NCBI GenBank assembly: GCA_003140275.1
Contig: PLJQ01000110.1
Span: forward strand, 1-5,968
Length of the DNA: 5,968 nt
Reading direction: 5' to 3'
From: Limisphaerales bacterium
Lineage (GTDB): Bacteria > Verrucomicrobiota > Verrucomicrobiia > Limisphaerales > PALSA-1396
Shown here: piece by piece, positions 1 to 5,461 of the stretch
Position numbering within the stretch: position 1 is the stretch's first letter
How the letters are laid out: every line of letters begins with the position of its first letter
Program-made: the position numbers and the translations under genes
Notes under the pieces: model-generated
Databases searched by the model: none
The model's input: only the letters and a program-made list of their open reading frames with translations
Told to the model about the DNA's origin: nothing

Positions 1-57
1 GGCAGTGTCAGGATGCGCCCCGTTGAACGAGCAGTCAAAGAATGTACTTGAACCCCT

Positions 58-83
58 CTAAAACAAGGCTGGAATAAGCCTTG
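58..83 (-). terminator. Possible Rho-independent terminator hairpin
   Basis: A perfect 7-bp stem (CAAGGCT at 64-70 and AGCCTTG at 77-83) closes a 6-base loop. Read on the minus strand it is followed by TTTT. The stem is short and only moderately GC-rich, so this may be a weak terminator or just a relic of the insertion sequence. Confidence 0.3.
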
Positions 84-276
84 AAACAGAGTGTGTTAGG
101 CTCGGAACGGTAAAGCTTCCTCGTTCGCGTTCGCCTTTGGGATAGAAAGGCTCAATGACGGCCAGCAGTTTGGCCCACGGGATGAGGGCTTCCATGCGCG
201 CGAGAAACTTCTCGCGGCGCGTGATCTTCTTTTTATCGGCAAACTCGGCTTGTGAAAAACTCGGTTGGTGCGTCAT
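58..276 (-). pseudogene. IS5-group transposase, N-terminal remnant
   Basis: The first ~50 residues (about 276 down to 120) match the start of IS5-group (DDE) transposases: a QAEFADKKKITRREKFLARM stretch, then the LIPWAKLLAVIEPFYPKG segment that precedes the catalytic core in this family. After the PKGERERG residues the similarity stops and the frame runs about 20 unrelated residues to a TAG. Intact proteins of this group have roughly 300 residues or more and carry the DDE triad further on; none of that is present, so the gene is dead. No terminal inverted repeat or target duplication could be recognised on either side. Family identity is from recognition of the N-terminal motif; loss of the remainder is seen directly. 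Confidence 0.75.
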
Positions 277-503
277 GCCCTTGAGCGTAGGAAACCACGG
301 CCAACACGTCTGCCATTAAAATCGGAAACTAAAAAATTAAATCAACGTTTCCTTAAGTCTTGGGATTATTTTCCGGTCTCGTGGGCAGTGAAGGCAGTTT
401 ACCAACGACGAATTCAAGAGCACAATCCAACCACCGACTTTTCCCGGCGCTGCCCGGTGGATCAGTTGGCACGGATGCTATTCTGGACCGGACGAGAATG
501 ATT
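277..503. other. Stretch without a recognisable gene
   Basis: Two open frames on the plus strand (265-501 and 360-692) cross this stretch, but neither has a family motif, a start signal or a credible composition. The second is antisense to the better small gene at 504-668. I see no promoter, RNA or repeat that I would defend here; it is probably DNA left behind by insertion-sequence decay. Confidence 0.4.
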
Positions 504-668
504 TCAGGACGGATTTTCCGTCAAGCCATTTCCCAGCCGGATGTATTCGTTGATTTTTCTTCGTTCGTAACGGTGTTTCTGAGCTTTTTTGGGGCGGTGT
601 TCTACTTTGCGGAAGGGATGCTTGGTGTTAAATATGGCTTCCGTGATAACTTCCAACGTTTTCGTCAT
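504..668 (-). CDS. Small basic protein of unknown function (54 aa)
   Basis: A short open frame runs from ATG at 668 to TGA at 504-506. The product begins MTKTLEVITEAIF and has a very basic middle (HRPKKAQKHRYERRKINEY), with no cysteine, signal peptide or membrane segment. Support comes from an AGGAAG motif 6 bases before the ATG, the best ribosome-binding site in the window, and from position: same strand as prmA, 131 bases downstream of its stop. I do not recognise the family. The charge suggests nucleic-acid or ribosome contact, but that is only a guess. It could still be a chance frame in decayed DNA. Confidence 0.5.
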   Translation of the reverse strand: MTKTLEVITEAIFNTKHPFRKVEHRPKKAQKHRYERRKINEYIRLGNGLTENPS

Positions 669-799
669 ATCTCGCTTCCTTTCTCAGTTTGACTGAGCGT
701 GAATGAAACCAACATCTGGTGGCGCTCCAGGCGCGCCGCGCAACATTGTTGAATACTACTGCACAATTTGACCTGAAACAAATCAAATAGTTCAAAAAT
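669..799. other. Intergenic spacer between prmA and the 54-aa gene
   Basis: This 131-base spacer contains an AT-rich half next to the prmA stop and a GC-rich stem (GGCGC and GCGCC around 720-736). The stem has no U-run on either side, so it is not a standard terminator. No convincing -35/-10 pair was found. Confidence 0.35.
675..680 (-). promoter_or_regulatory. Shine-Dalgarno sequence of the 54-aa gene
   Basis: AGGAAG on the minus strand lies 6 bases upstream of the ATG at 668. It is worth noting because the other genes here lack such a motif, and it is the main argument that the small frame is translated. Confidence 0.5.
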
Positions 800-1753
800 T
801 CAAATTTTATGTGCGGCGTGCAATCGACCGCTCCTTCCCGGACAATCGAATCCAAAGCGAAACACAAACGCACCGGACTGCCACTCCCGCTCAACCCGGT
901 GGCCCACCAATCTCAAGCCGGCCTTTTCGTAAGCGGTACGTAGCGACGCAAATTCCACCTTCAGAATTCCAGCCAACACCAGTGCGCCGTCTCTTCGCAA
1001 ATGATTCAGTATGCGTTTCTGTTCAGCCAATAGCAGGTTGGAAATCAAGTTGGCGCAGATCAGGTCATACTTTCGCCGGCGGCTCCGCGGAAGTTTGGTC
1101 AAATCCTGACGGTCGAACTGAAGTTGTTTGAAGACGCCGTTTTGACGGGCATTCGCGCCCGCCACCCGGATCGCTTCGGGATCACAATCAATCGCATGAA
1201 CCGGCGCATAGCCGAGTTTGGCGGCCGCAATCGCCAGAATGCCCGAACCGGTGCCGAGGTCCAGAAAGGATTGGGACTGTTCCTTTTGCCGAAAAGCCAC
1301 GAGTTGTTCCAAACAAAACGCTGTCGTGGGATGCTGTCCCGTGCCGAAACTCAGCCCCGGATCAAGCACGACCACGGGCTGGTCTTTTCGCGCACGACGC
1401 CTGCTCCAACTCGGTTTGACCAGGAGTGTGGCCCCGATTTCGATGGGCTTGAAGTGGCGTTTCCACGATTCCGCCCAATCTTGTCGGCGCACTCTTTTCA
1501 TCGTGACTTTTCCGGGACCAATGTCCAGTCCGCAGCTGTTGAGTTTCTTCAAACCGGCCGCCAGGCGCGCGCGTTGCGCGGGCGATCCGTCGGAATTCTT
1601 CCGGCAAAAGACACTTGCCACAATCGCTTTGGTTTCCATGTCGGTGTAAATCGAAGGCGGCTGATGAAATAAATATTCCAGCAACGCGGTCACGGCCTCT
1701 TCTGCTTCTGCTGAGATGACCACGGAGATCTGCCTTAACGCGGCGGTTTTCAT
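800..1753 (-). CDS. prmA: Ribosomal protein L11 methyltransferase PrmA
   Basis: A cytoplasmic SAM-dependent methyltransferase that in the characterised family trimethylates ribosomal protein L11. The 317-residue length is slightly above the usual ~290-300. Residues 1-100 form the divergent L11-recognition domain, ending in the typical linker with two tryptophans (DWAESWKRHFKPIEIG, about 92-107). The catalytic domain follows: DPGLSFGTGQHPTT (131-144), SAM motif I DLGTGSGILA (165-174), acidic motif II IDCDPEAI (188-195), the NPPY-like position CANLISN (233-239) and GALVLAGIL (256-264). The last ~17 residues run past the usual end and are unlike the family. The ATG at 1753 overlaps the TGA of the upstream phosphatase gene as ATGA, and no Shine-Dalgarno is visible, so translational coupling is likely. 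It is the third gene of a run with rph. Confidence 0.97.
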   Translation of the reverse strand: MKTAALRQISVVISAEAEEAVTALLEYLFHQPPSIYTDMETKAIVASVFCRKNSDGSPAQRARLAAGLKKLNSCGLDIGPGKVTMKRVRRQDWAESWKRHFKPIEIGATLLVKPSWSRRRARKDQPVVVLDPGLSFGTGQHPTTAFCLEQLVAFRQKEQSQSFLDLGTGSGILAIAAAKLGYAPVHAIDCDPEAIRVAGANARQNGVFKQLQFDRQDLTKLPRSRRRKYDLICANLISNLLLAEQKRILNHLRRDGALVLAGILKVEFASLRTAYEKAGLRLVGHRVEREWQSGAFVFRFGFDCPGRSGRLHAAHKI

Positions 1754-2370
1754 GCGAGGTCGCGCCAGGGGGTGAAATTAAGCCGTTGGATTTCAATTTT
1801 ATGCGAGTGATGATGCACCTCCGTCAGGCTGGCGTATTCGATGTCAAACGTCGCGGTCTTGGGCAACGGCAATCCCAGCAGAATGGCCAGCATCATCCGG
1901 ATGACGCCGCCGTGACAAACCACCGCCACGGTCTGGCTGGAATGTTCGCGGAGAATTTGTTGGAGGCAAGGTTCGACGCGGTCCCGGAATTGTTGGACCG
2001 ATTCGGCGTTGGGGATGGTCGCCTGCTCCAATTTGTGCAGCCATTCAAACGGTTCAACCTGGAATTGTTCGCGCACCTGTTGCCAGCCCAGCCCGGTCCA
2101 GGCGCCAAAATCAACCTCACACAAGCCGGGCAAAACCGTCGGCGCGCGCCGGCAGTGCGATTTCAGTGGAACGAGCGTTTGCTGCGCGCGCTTCATCGGA
2201 CTGACGTAAATGGCATCGAAAATTGTTGGGCGCAAATAATCCGCCAACCGGCGGGCTTGTTGATGTCCGTGAGGAGAAAGTTCCATGTCGATGCGGCCAC
2301 CGAACACACGATGGTAACGCGATTCCACTTCGCCATGACGTAACAAAAAGAGCCGGGTGGGAGAGGTCAA
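1750..2370 (-). CDS. Histidine phosphatase family protein (phosphoglycerate mutase/CobC-like)
   Basis: A 206-residue member of the histidine phosphatase superfamily, which transfers phosphate through a phospho-histidine. Visible catalytic elements: LLRHGE with nucleophile His12 and Arg11, SPMKRAQQT with Arg61, the EVDFGAWTG motif with Glu85 (typical of alpha-ribazole phosphatase and phosphoglycerate-mutase-like members), and VVCHGG with second His153. Length fits the ~200-residue CobC/GpmB type. The substrate cannot be told, and no cobalamin genes are nearby. Start: no ATG lies between the end of rph and the RHG motif; an in-frame TTG at 2370 gives a normal N-terminus (MTSPTRLFLLRHGE). The open frame extends back to 2568, but that part lies in another frame of rph and has a low-complexity Ser/Arg composition. 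There is no Shine-Dalgarno; a heptamer repeat occupies that position. It overlaps prmA by ATGA and sits 58 bases after rph. Confidence 0.9.
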   Translation of the reverse strand: MTSPTRLFLLRHGEVESRYHRVFGGRIDMELSPHGHQQARRLADYLRPTIFDAIYVSPMKRAQQTLVPLKSHCRRAPTVLPGLCEVDFGAWTGLGWQQVREQFQVEPFEWLHKLEQATIPNAESVQQFRDRVEPCLQQILREHSSQTVAVVCHGGVIRMMLAILLGLPLPKTATFDIEYASLTEVHHHSHKIEIQRLNFTPWRDLA

Positions 2371-2398
2371 GGTTGAGAGTTGAGGGTTGAGGGTTAAG
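2371..2398. repeat. Heptamer tandem repeat (four units)
   Basis: On the plus strand four consecutive 7-base units read GGTTGAG, AGTTGAG, GGTTGAG, GGTTAAG. On the minus strand they form CTCAACC-type units that end directly at the TTG start of the phosphatase gene, whose own first bases (TTGACCT) resemble a decayed fifth unit. Similar short heptamer repeats occur between genes in some Verrucomicrobiota and Cyanobacteria (recalled knowledge, not checked here). Confidence 0.8.
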
Positions 2399-2428
2399 AA
2401 AGGAGAACTCGGCGACCTGAAACTGAAC

Positions 2429-3175
2429 CTAAGCCAACGCCGCCTGCTGCGCCGCCAGCAATTCGCGGATGCCGGCCTTGCCCAGTGCCAGCATCGCCGT
2501 GAGTTGAGCTTCGCTAAAAGTAGATTCTTCACCGGTACCTTGCAACTCGATGAACTCGCCGACGGCATTGACGACCAGATTCAAATCCACGGCCGCCGCG
2601 ACATCCTCAGTGTAACAAAGATCGAGCAGCGGCTGCTGATGGACGATGCCGACGCTCACCGCCGCCACCGGATGGAGGAGTGGGTCTTTGGCCAGCTTGC
2701 CTTCCGCAAGTAATTTTCGGATCGCCAGCGACAAGGCGACATAGACGCCGGTGATGGCGGCGGTTCGCGTTCCGCCGTCGGCCTGCAAAACATCGCAGTC
2801 GGCCCAGATGGTGCGCGGGCCGAGCAATTCGAGATTGATGGCGGCGCGCAACGCGCGCCCAATGAGCCGTTGGATTTCCTGGGAGCGACCATCAATTTTT
2901 CCCTTGGTGATGTCCCGCTGTTTTCGTTGCAAAGTGGAATAGGGGAGCATCGAGTATTCCGCTGTAATCCAGCCGCCGCTGACGTTTTGTTCCTTCATCC
3001 AGCGGGGTACAGTTTCCTCCACCGTCACGCCGCAAATGACGCGCGTACTGCCCCATTCGATCAAAGTCGAACCCGTGGCGTACGGCGCAATGTGGTTCTG
3101 GAAACGCACGGGCCGGAGTTGATTCGGCTGTCGGCCATCGGCCCGGGTCGTCGCGGTGGCGGCTAAATCGGTCAT
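2429..3175 (-). CDS. rph: Ribonuclease PH
   Basis: A phosphate-dependent 3'-5' exoribonuclease that trims the 3' ends of tRNA precursors; it acts as a hexamer in the cytoplasm. The 248-residue product covers the whole family: RADGR near the N-terminus, GSTRVICGVTVEE, GGWITAEYSMLP, GRSQEIQRLIGRALRA (with the Arg equivalent to B. subtilis Arg86), DCDVLQADGGTRTAAITG (phosphate-binding GTR), DLCYTEDVAAAVDLN and EFIELQGTGEESTFSE. The ATG at 3175 (MTDLAATATTRADGR) is chosen because the family starts just before RxDGR; the frame stays open to 3268, but those 31 residues have no counterpart. No Shine-Dalgarno is visible. Oddity: in the MLPRxT element the Arg is replaced by Tyr (MLPYST), although the next two arginines are kept. 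It is first in the run with the phosphatase and prmA. Confidence 0.98.
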   Translation of the reverse strand: MTDLAATATTRADGRQPNQLRPVRFQNHIAPYATGSTLIEWGSTRVICGVTVEETVPRWMKEQNVSGGWITAEYSMLPYSTLQRKQRDITKGKIDGRSQEIQRLIGRALRAAINLELLGPRTIWADCDVLQADGGTRTAAITGVYVALSLAIRKLLAEGKLAKDPLLHPVAAVSVGIVHQQPLLDLCYTEDVAAAVDLNLVVNAVGEFIELQGTGEESTFSEAQLTAMLALGKAGIRELLAAQQAALA

Positions 3176-3350
3176 AATGTGCGCGCATGGTAACGATGCA
3201 ACCTGGGTCGGGCAACGTCGAAAAACAGCGCGAGCCTCTCGCGGTGAGGCTTCCCAAGCCCGCCACAAGATGGATGCCCCAAGCTAAATCATTCGCTACG
3301 CAAAAAGTGGGCTTACCCGGTTAGCCGCCCGTCGAAAAACTGGTTTCCCT
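3176..3350. promoter_or_regulatory. Divergent intergenic region upstream of rph
   Basis: This region separates rph (minus) from the cysteine-rich gene (plus) and should contain the rph promoter, but I could not pick a convincing -35/-10 pair. A 6-bp stem (AGCCTC at 3233-3238 and GAGGCT at 3246-3251, 7-base loop) lies 58 bases upstream of the rph start and could be in its 5' leader. It is not a known riboswitch fold that I recognise. Confidence 0.3.
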
Positions 3351-3428
3351 GTAGGAGACGAGGTGACGAGTCTCAAATGTCTCCGGTTTCTGAGGGATCA
3401 GTCAGAGTCTCCTGACGTCGTCTCCTAC
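3351..3428. repeat. REP/MITE-like long inverted repeat
   Basis: Two 24-base arms, 3351-3374 and 3405-3428, are inverted copies with 20 of 24 positions matching. The outer 11 bases (GTAGGAGACGA and its complement) are perfect. The 30-base spacer contains a further small palindrome, CTGA-GGGA-TCAG, at 3390-3401, so the whole block can form a long stem with a nested hairpin. It carries no gene. This architecture is typical of dispersed REP-type or MITE elements mobilised in trans. It also contains a GTG with a GGAG before it, which could mislead start calling for the next gene. Confidence 0.75.
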
Positions 3429-3449
3429 TTAGCCTCCTACTTATTCAAG

Positions 3450-3716
3450 ATGCAACCCGGTCCCTTGCAGCTTGCCCGCAACATCGCTGCCGCCCTCCTG
3501 CGGACCACCCGCAGAGCCATCACCGGCCAGCCCGTTTTAGTCACTGATGAAGTCGCCGCCGCGCGCCGGCAAGTGTGTCAAAAAGGCTGTCAATTTTACC
3601 GCCCCTCAGACAGCCGCTGTGCGCACCCCAACTGTGGGTGTTTTTTGGCCGGAAAACTCCTCTCCAAATGGAAGTTAATTACCGAGCAATGCCCCCTCAA
3701 AAAATGGCCCGTTTGA
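3450..3716 (+). CDS. Small cysteine-rich zinc-ribbon-like protein
   Basis: An 88-residue protein with six cysteines in the C-terminal half: C43-x3-C47-x9-C57-x4-C62-x-C64-x16-C81, ending CPLKKW. The order CxxxC, then RC...CGCF, then CPxxxW is seen in small uncharacterised proteins of bacteria and phages and suggests a metal-binding (probably zinc) fold. The N-terminal half (QLARNIAAALLRTTRRAITGQPVLVTDE) is a short amphipathic region that also fits that group, which favours the ATG at 3450. The frame can be extended to a GTG at 3363, but that lies inside the inverted repeat. No clear Shine-Dalgarno is seen, no signal peptide and no membrane helix. It is divergent from rph and alone on its strand. 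The function is unknown. Confidence 0.75.
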   Translation: MQPGPLQLARNIAAALLRTTRRAITGQPVLVTDEVAAARRQVCQKGCQFYRPSDSRCAHPNCGCFLAGKLLSKWKLITEQCPLKKWPV

Positions 3717-3738
3717 AATGTCCATTTTCCGCCCCTCC

Positions 3739-3773
3739 TCCACCCTTTGCACAATCAAAATCCACCCTTTGCA
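3739..3773 (+). repeat. 13-bp direct repeat, 22-bp period
   Basis: TCCACCCTTTGCA occurs at 3739-3751 and again at 3761-3773, exactly 22 bases apart (two helical turns), just after the stop of the cysteine-rich gene. It could be a paired protein-binding site or simply a small duplication; no promoter is visible beside it. Confidence 0.5.
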
Positions 3774-3820
3774 ATCTTTCCGCGCGGCCCCATGATCCGG
3801 TTTATAATCCTAATACAGCT

Positions 3821-3936
3821 CTAGCAGGATGCTGAAAAAACCCATGCAATCTGAAATCGCCGAAAATCGGGGCTTGAAAATCAAAGACTTGCATAAGCAA
3901 AAAACCGCAAATTCTAGTTTTTCAGCAGCCTGTTAG
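3821..3936. mobile_element. 116-bp MITE-like non-autonomous element
   Basis: Terminal inverted repeats of 19 bases (3821-3839 and 3918-3936) match at 17 positions and have the core CAGG(A/C)TGCTGAAAAA. Inside them is a second inverted pair (ATGCAA at 3844-3849 and TTGCAT at 3889-3894), and near the apex a hairpin CCGA-AAA-TCGG (3860-3870), so a single strand could fold over its whole length. There is no coding capacity. If the mobile unit is the part from CAGG to CCTG (3825-3932), the flanks CTAG and TTAG would be an imperfect 4-bp target duplication. The parent insertion-sequence family is not identified here. The right end abuts the last attC site of the cassette array. Confidence 0.75.
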
Positions 3937-4024
3937 CGAAAACAATCAGCGACCCAGCGCCAGTGGCGTCCGCCATGCCACTGCAACGTGATCGCGGGTT
4001 CGCTGCATTCTCTTTTTGTTAGAC
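3931..4024 (-). repeat. attC site 1 (distal, outer R' box altered by the MITE)
   Basis: R'' is GTCTAAC (4024-4018) and contains the TAA stop of the IF2_N-like gene. The arms AATGCAGCGAACCC and (complement) AATCAGCGACCC pair with two unpaired bases, G and A, six bases apart in the gene-proximal arm. A central stem CAGTGGC/GCCACTG (3952-3958 and 3967-3973) follows. By alignment with site 2 the R' box falls at 3937-3931 and reads GCTAACA rather than GTTRRRY, because the MITE end occupies it. Confidence 0.82.
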
Positions 4025-4306
4025 CGCTTTTTTGGCTGCGATTCCATATCTGCGTAATATCTTTACTGCATCCTCGAAATCAACACTTCGGTCAACACTG
4101 ACAATTATGTGTAACTCACGCATTAGGGCGACAATAATATTGAGATCCTGCCCAGACGCCTCTGCAAGATATTTTACGGCCACTTTCTCGGGCAACACAA
4201 CCTGACGAGTAATCGGAGGGTCCGGCGTAGGTGCCTTGGCTGGCTGAGGGGCCGTCCAGAATGGCGCTGGCGAAGGTTTACGCTCGTTGTCTCCTGCGTT
4301 CGCCAT
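4019..4306 (-). CDS. Cassette gene: IF2_N-domain-like small protein
   Basis: A 95-residue protein. Residues 1-34 are polar and proline-rich (PSPAPFWTAPQPAKAPTPDP) and look unstructured. Residues 35-91 (VVLPEKVAVKYLAEASGQDL, then LMRELHIIVSVDRSVDFEDA and ILRRYGIAA) follow the pattern of the IF2_N domain in the N-terminal part of translation initiation factor IF-2: LPxxVxVKxLAE, LMxLxI..xVxxxVDFExA, then an A..YG motif. There is no G domain. Full IF-2 has 800 or more residues, so this is a free-standing version. Start: ATG at 4306, 7 bases after the R' box of attC site 2, with no Shine-Dalgarno; the frame extends to 4369 only by running through attC. The stop is inside R'' of attC site 1. The role is unknown; binding to RNA, ribosome or a regulated partner is conceivable. 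Confidence 0.8.
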   Translation of the reverse strand: MANAGDNERKPSPAPFWTAPQPAKAPTPDPPITRQVVLPEKVAVKYLAEASGQDLNIIVALMRELHIIVSVDRSVDFEDAVKILRRYGIAAKKAV

Positions 4307-4313
4307 AGGCAAA

Positions 4314-4406
4314 GCCCAACGTAAACGATCAGCGACCCAGCGCTCGTGGCGTCCACCGTGCAACCGCAACGTGATCGCGGGTTCGCTGCATTCACTTTTG
4401 TTCTGC
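4314..4406 (-). repeat. attC site 2
   Basis: R'' is GCAGAAC (4406-4400), overlapping the last codons of the lipoprotein gene; R' is GTTGGGC (4320-4314), a full match to GTTRRRY. Between them the arms AATGCAGCGAACCC and GGGTCGCTGAT pair with the same unpaired G and A as site 1. The inner parts of sites 1 and 2 are about 80% identical or more, so these two cassettes carry recently related attC sites. Confidence 0.88.
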
Positions 4407-4970
4407 TGAGGTTTTCCGCGCTGGTGGCCAGCCCAGACTCTGAATCAGATTCGTAAGTCGAATCAAGTCGTCAGGCGAGTTTTCCAGCAGGCTGCCCATC
4501 CCTATGAAGCAACCACCGAAATCAACCCTGCCCACCTGAATTTCATTCGTGTGTGCGATCAAATAATCTAGGTAGCCCTTGGCGAATTTTGAGGCGTCTT
4601 CTCGCTGCACCTTGGAAATCTGAGCCCGCGCTCCGAAAACAGGCAAAAACCCTGCGTCGACGTTCATCGTGGTGATCAGCAGTCGCTTTGCCTTCGCGAC
4701 GTCGCCCCGATCAAGTGCCTCTAAAACGCGGAGCTTGATCGTGCCATCCGTAACGTTACTAGCGTACGCTTGAGCATAATCGGTAGTGTCTTTCTTTACG
4801 GCCAGTTTGTTGCGATCATCTATAATCGTGGCCATCCCTTCGGGAGTGAGGGGAACATCGTGATAACGCTCAAGAAACTCCTTTTCGCTCAATTGTTGCG
4901 GCTCCCGTGTTGAACATCCGGCACAAACAAAGGTTGTGAGGATCACGAATAAATTAATCGCTTTCGACAT
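4392..4970 (-). CDS. Cassette gene: predicted lipoprotein, unknown function (192 aa)
   Basis: The product starts MSKAINLFVILTTFVCAGCS: a short positive N-terminus, a hydrophobic stretch and a lipobox-like CAGC with Cys19 as the likely lipidated residue (Cys at -3 is unusual). The mature part is soluble and mostly helical, rich in charged residues, with segments such as LRVLEALDRGDVAKAKRLL that resemble a TPR-like helical pair; this resemblance is weak. No enzyme motif was found. Start: ATG at 4970, which places the signal peptide at the N-terminus and lies 7 bases after the R' box of attC site 3. The frame is open back to 5093, but those residues are the translation of attC. The TGA (4394-4392) is inside attC site 2. 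No Shine-Dalgarno. Confidence 0.82.
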   Translation of the reverse strand: MSKAINLFVILTTFVCAGCSTREPQQLSEKEFLERYHDVPLTPEGMATIIDDRNKLAVKKDTTDYAQAYASNVTDGTIKLRVLEALDRGDVAKAKRLLITTMNVDAGFLPVFGARAQISKVQREDASKFAKGYLDYLIAHTNEIQVGRVDFGGCFIGMGSLLENSPDDLIRLTNLIQSLGWPPARKTSAEQK

Positions 4971-4977
4971 ATTCGCA

Positions 4978-5079
4978 GCAGAACGCCAAGCGTCAGCCAC
5001 GAGAGGCAGCCGCCAATGACGCCCGAGTACGCGCTGATGGAAACGGCTGCCTCCCGTTGGCTGCACGCTCTGGTTCGGC
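4978..5079 (-). repeat. attC site 3
   Basis: R'' is GCCGAAC (5079-5073) and R' is GTTCTGC (4984-4978). The arms CGTGCAGCCAACGGGAGGCA and (complement of the other side) CGTCAGCCACGAGAGGCAGC pair with an unpaired G and A six bases apart. The stem continues through GGCAGCCG/CGGCTGCC. This 102-bp site is open in one frame and reads SVQPTGGSRF...RLPLVADA, a peptide that turns up as false N-termini of predicted proteins. Confidence 0.88.
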
Positions 5080-5089
5080 GAGGAGGGGC

Positions 5090-5446
5090 TCATAGTGCAA
5101 CCAGGGAGTAAACAATACCTGCCACCATGAACAGCAGAAAAGCCGCGACGATGAATGACCCCACGAAAGCCGCGGTCGCTGCTAAACGATCAGGGGCGGC
5201 ACGTCGTGCGCGGAACGAATACACAACCGCGACCGGGGCGAGCAGCAGGAACGCCAAGAACATGGGTAAGCTCGATGGGCGTGAACTCTCCCCGCTCTCA
5301 ATCAAGGCCCACGCTAAAGTTGCGACCAGCAACAAGACTACCCCCACCCAGCCGCGCATTGGCGCCCGCCGTGTGATGACGGAAAGGGCGGCCCCGGCTC
5401 CGACGGCGCCCAAGCCAAGAACCTGTAATGTCCGTAAGGATGTCAT
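5090..5446 (-). CDS. Cassette gene: small four-helix membrane protein (118 aa)
   Basis: Hydrophobic segments at about residues 7-25, 33-49, 60-77 and 88-115 predict four transmembrane helices, separated by short loops that carry the charges (TRRAPMRG, ESGESSRPSS, RARRAAPDR). The arginine-rich loops after helices 1 and 3 would be cytoplasmic by the positive-inside rule. No family motif is recognised, and nothing indicates transport or an enzyme. ATG at 5446 is 15 bases after the R' box of attC site 4, without a Shine-Dalgarno; the TGA (5092-5090) is 10 bases before R'' of attC site 3 and overlaps an ATG as ATGA. The GC-rich sequence leaves a long open antisense frame that is not a gene. Confidence 0.8.
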   Translation of the reverse strand: MTSLRTLQVLGLGAVGAGAALSVITRRAPMRGWVGVVLLLVATLAWALIESGESSRPSSLPMFLAFLLLAPVAVVYSFRARRAAPDRLAATAAFVGSFIVAAFLLFMVAGIVYSLVAL

Positions 5447-5461
5447 GTGGGTGCGAGCTAC

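Noticed and set aside
360..692. 110-residue plus-strand frame with a hydrophobic stretch
   Set aside because: Antisense to the small gene with a good Shine-Dalgarno; it has no start signal and no recognisable family.
1124..1672. 182-residue plus-strand open frame
   Set aside because: It is antisense to prmA, whose motifs are unmistakable on the minus strand; it has no motif of its own.
1786..2343. 185-residue plus-strand open frame
   Set aside because: Antisense to the histidine phosphatase gene; only a composition effect.
2371..2568. N-terminal 66-residue extension of the phosphatase frame
   Set aside because: It overlaps rph in another frame, has low-complexity Ser/Arg/Trp composition and runs through the heptamer repeat; TTG at 2370 gives a normal-length protein.
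3176..3268. N-terminal extension of RNase PH
   Set aside because: The family begins just before RxDGR; the extra 31 residues have no counterpart.
3803..3808. Perfect TATAAT hexamer
   Set aside because: There is no -35 element at the right distance (GC-rich CCGCGC there) and no gene downstream on the plus strand.
3940..4390. Direct repeat of ~80 bp (3947-4020 and 4330-4402) as an ordinary duplication or REP element
   Set aside because: Both copies lie at gene ends, have R''/R' boxes and the unpaired-base pattern, and two less similar copies share the same architecture, so attC sites explain them better.
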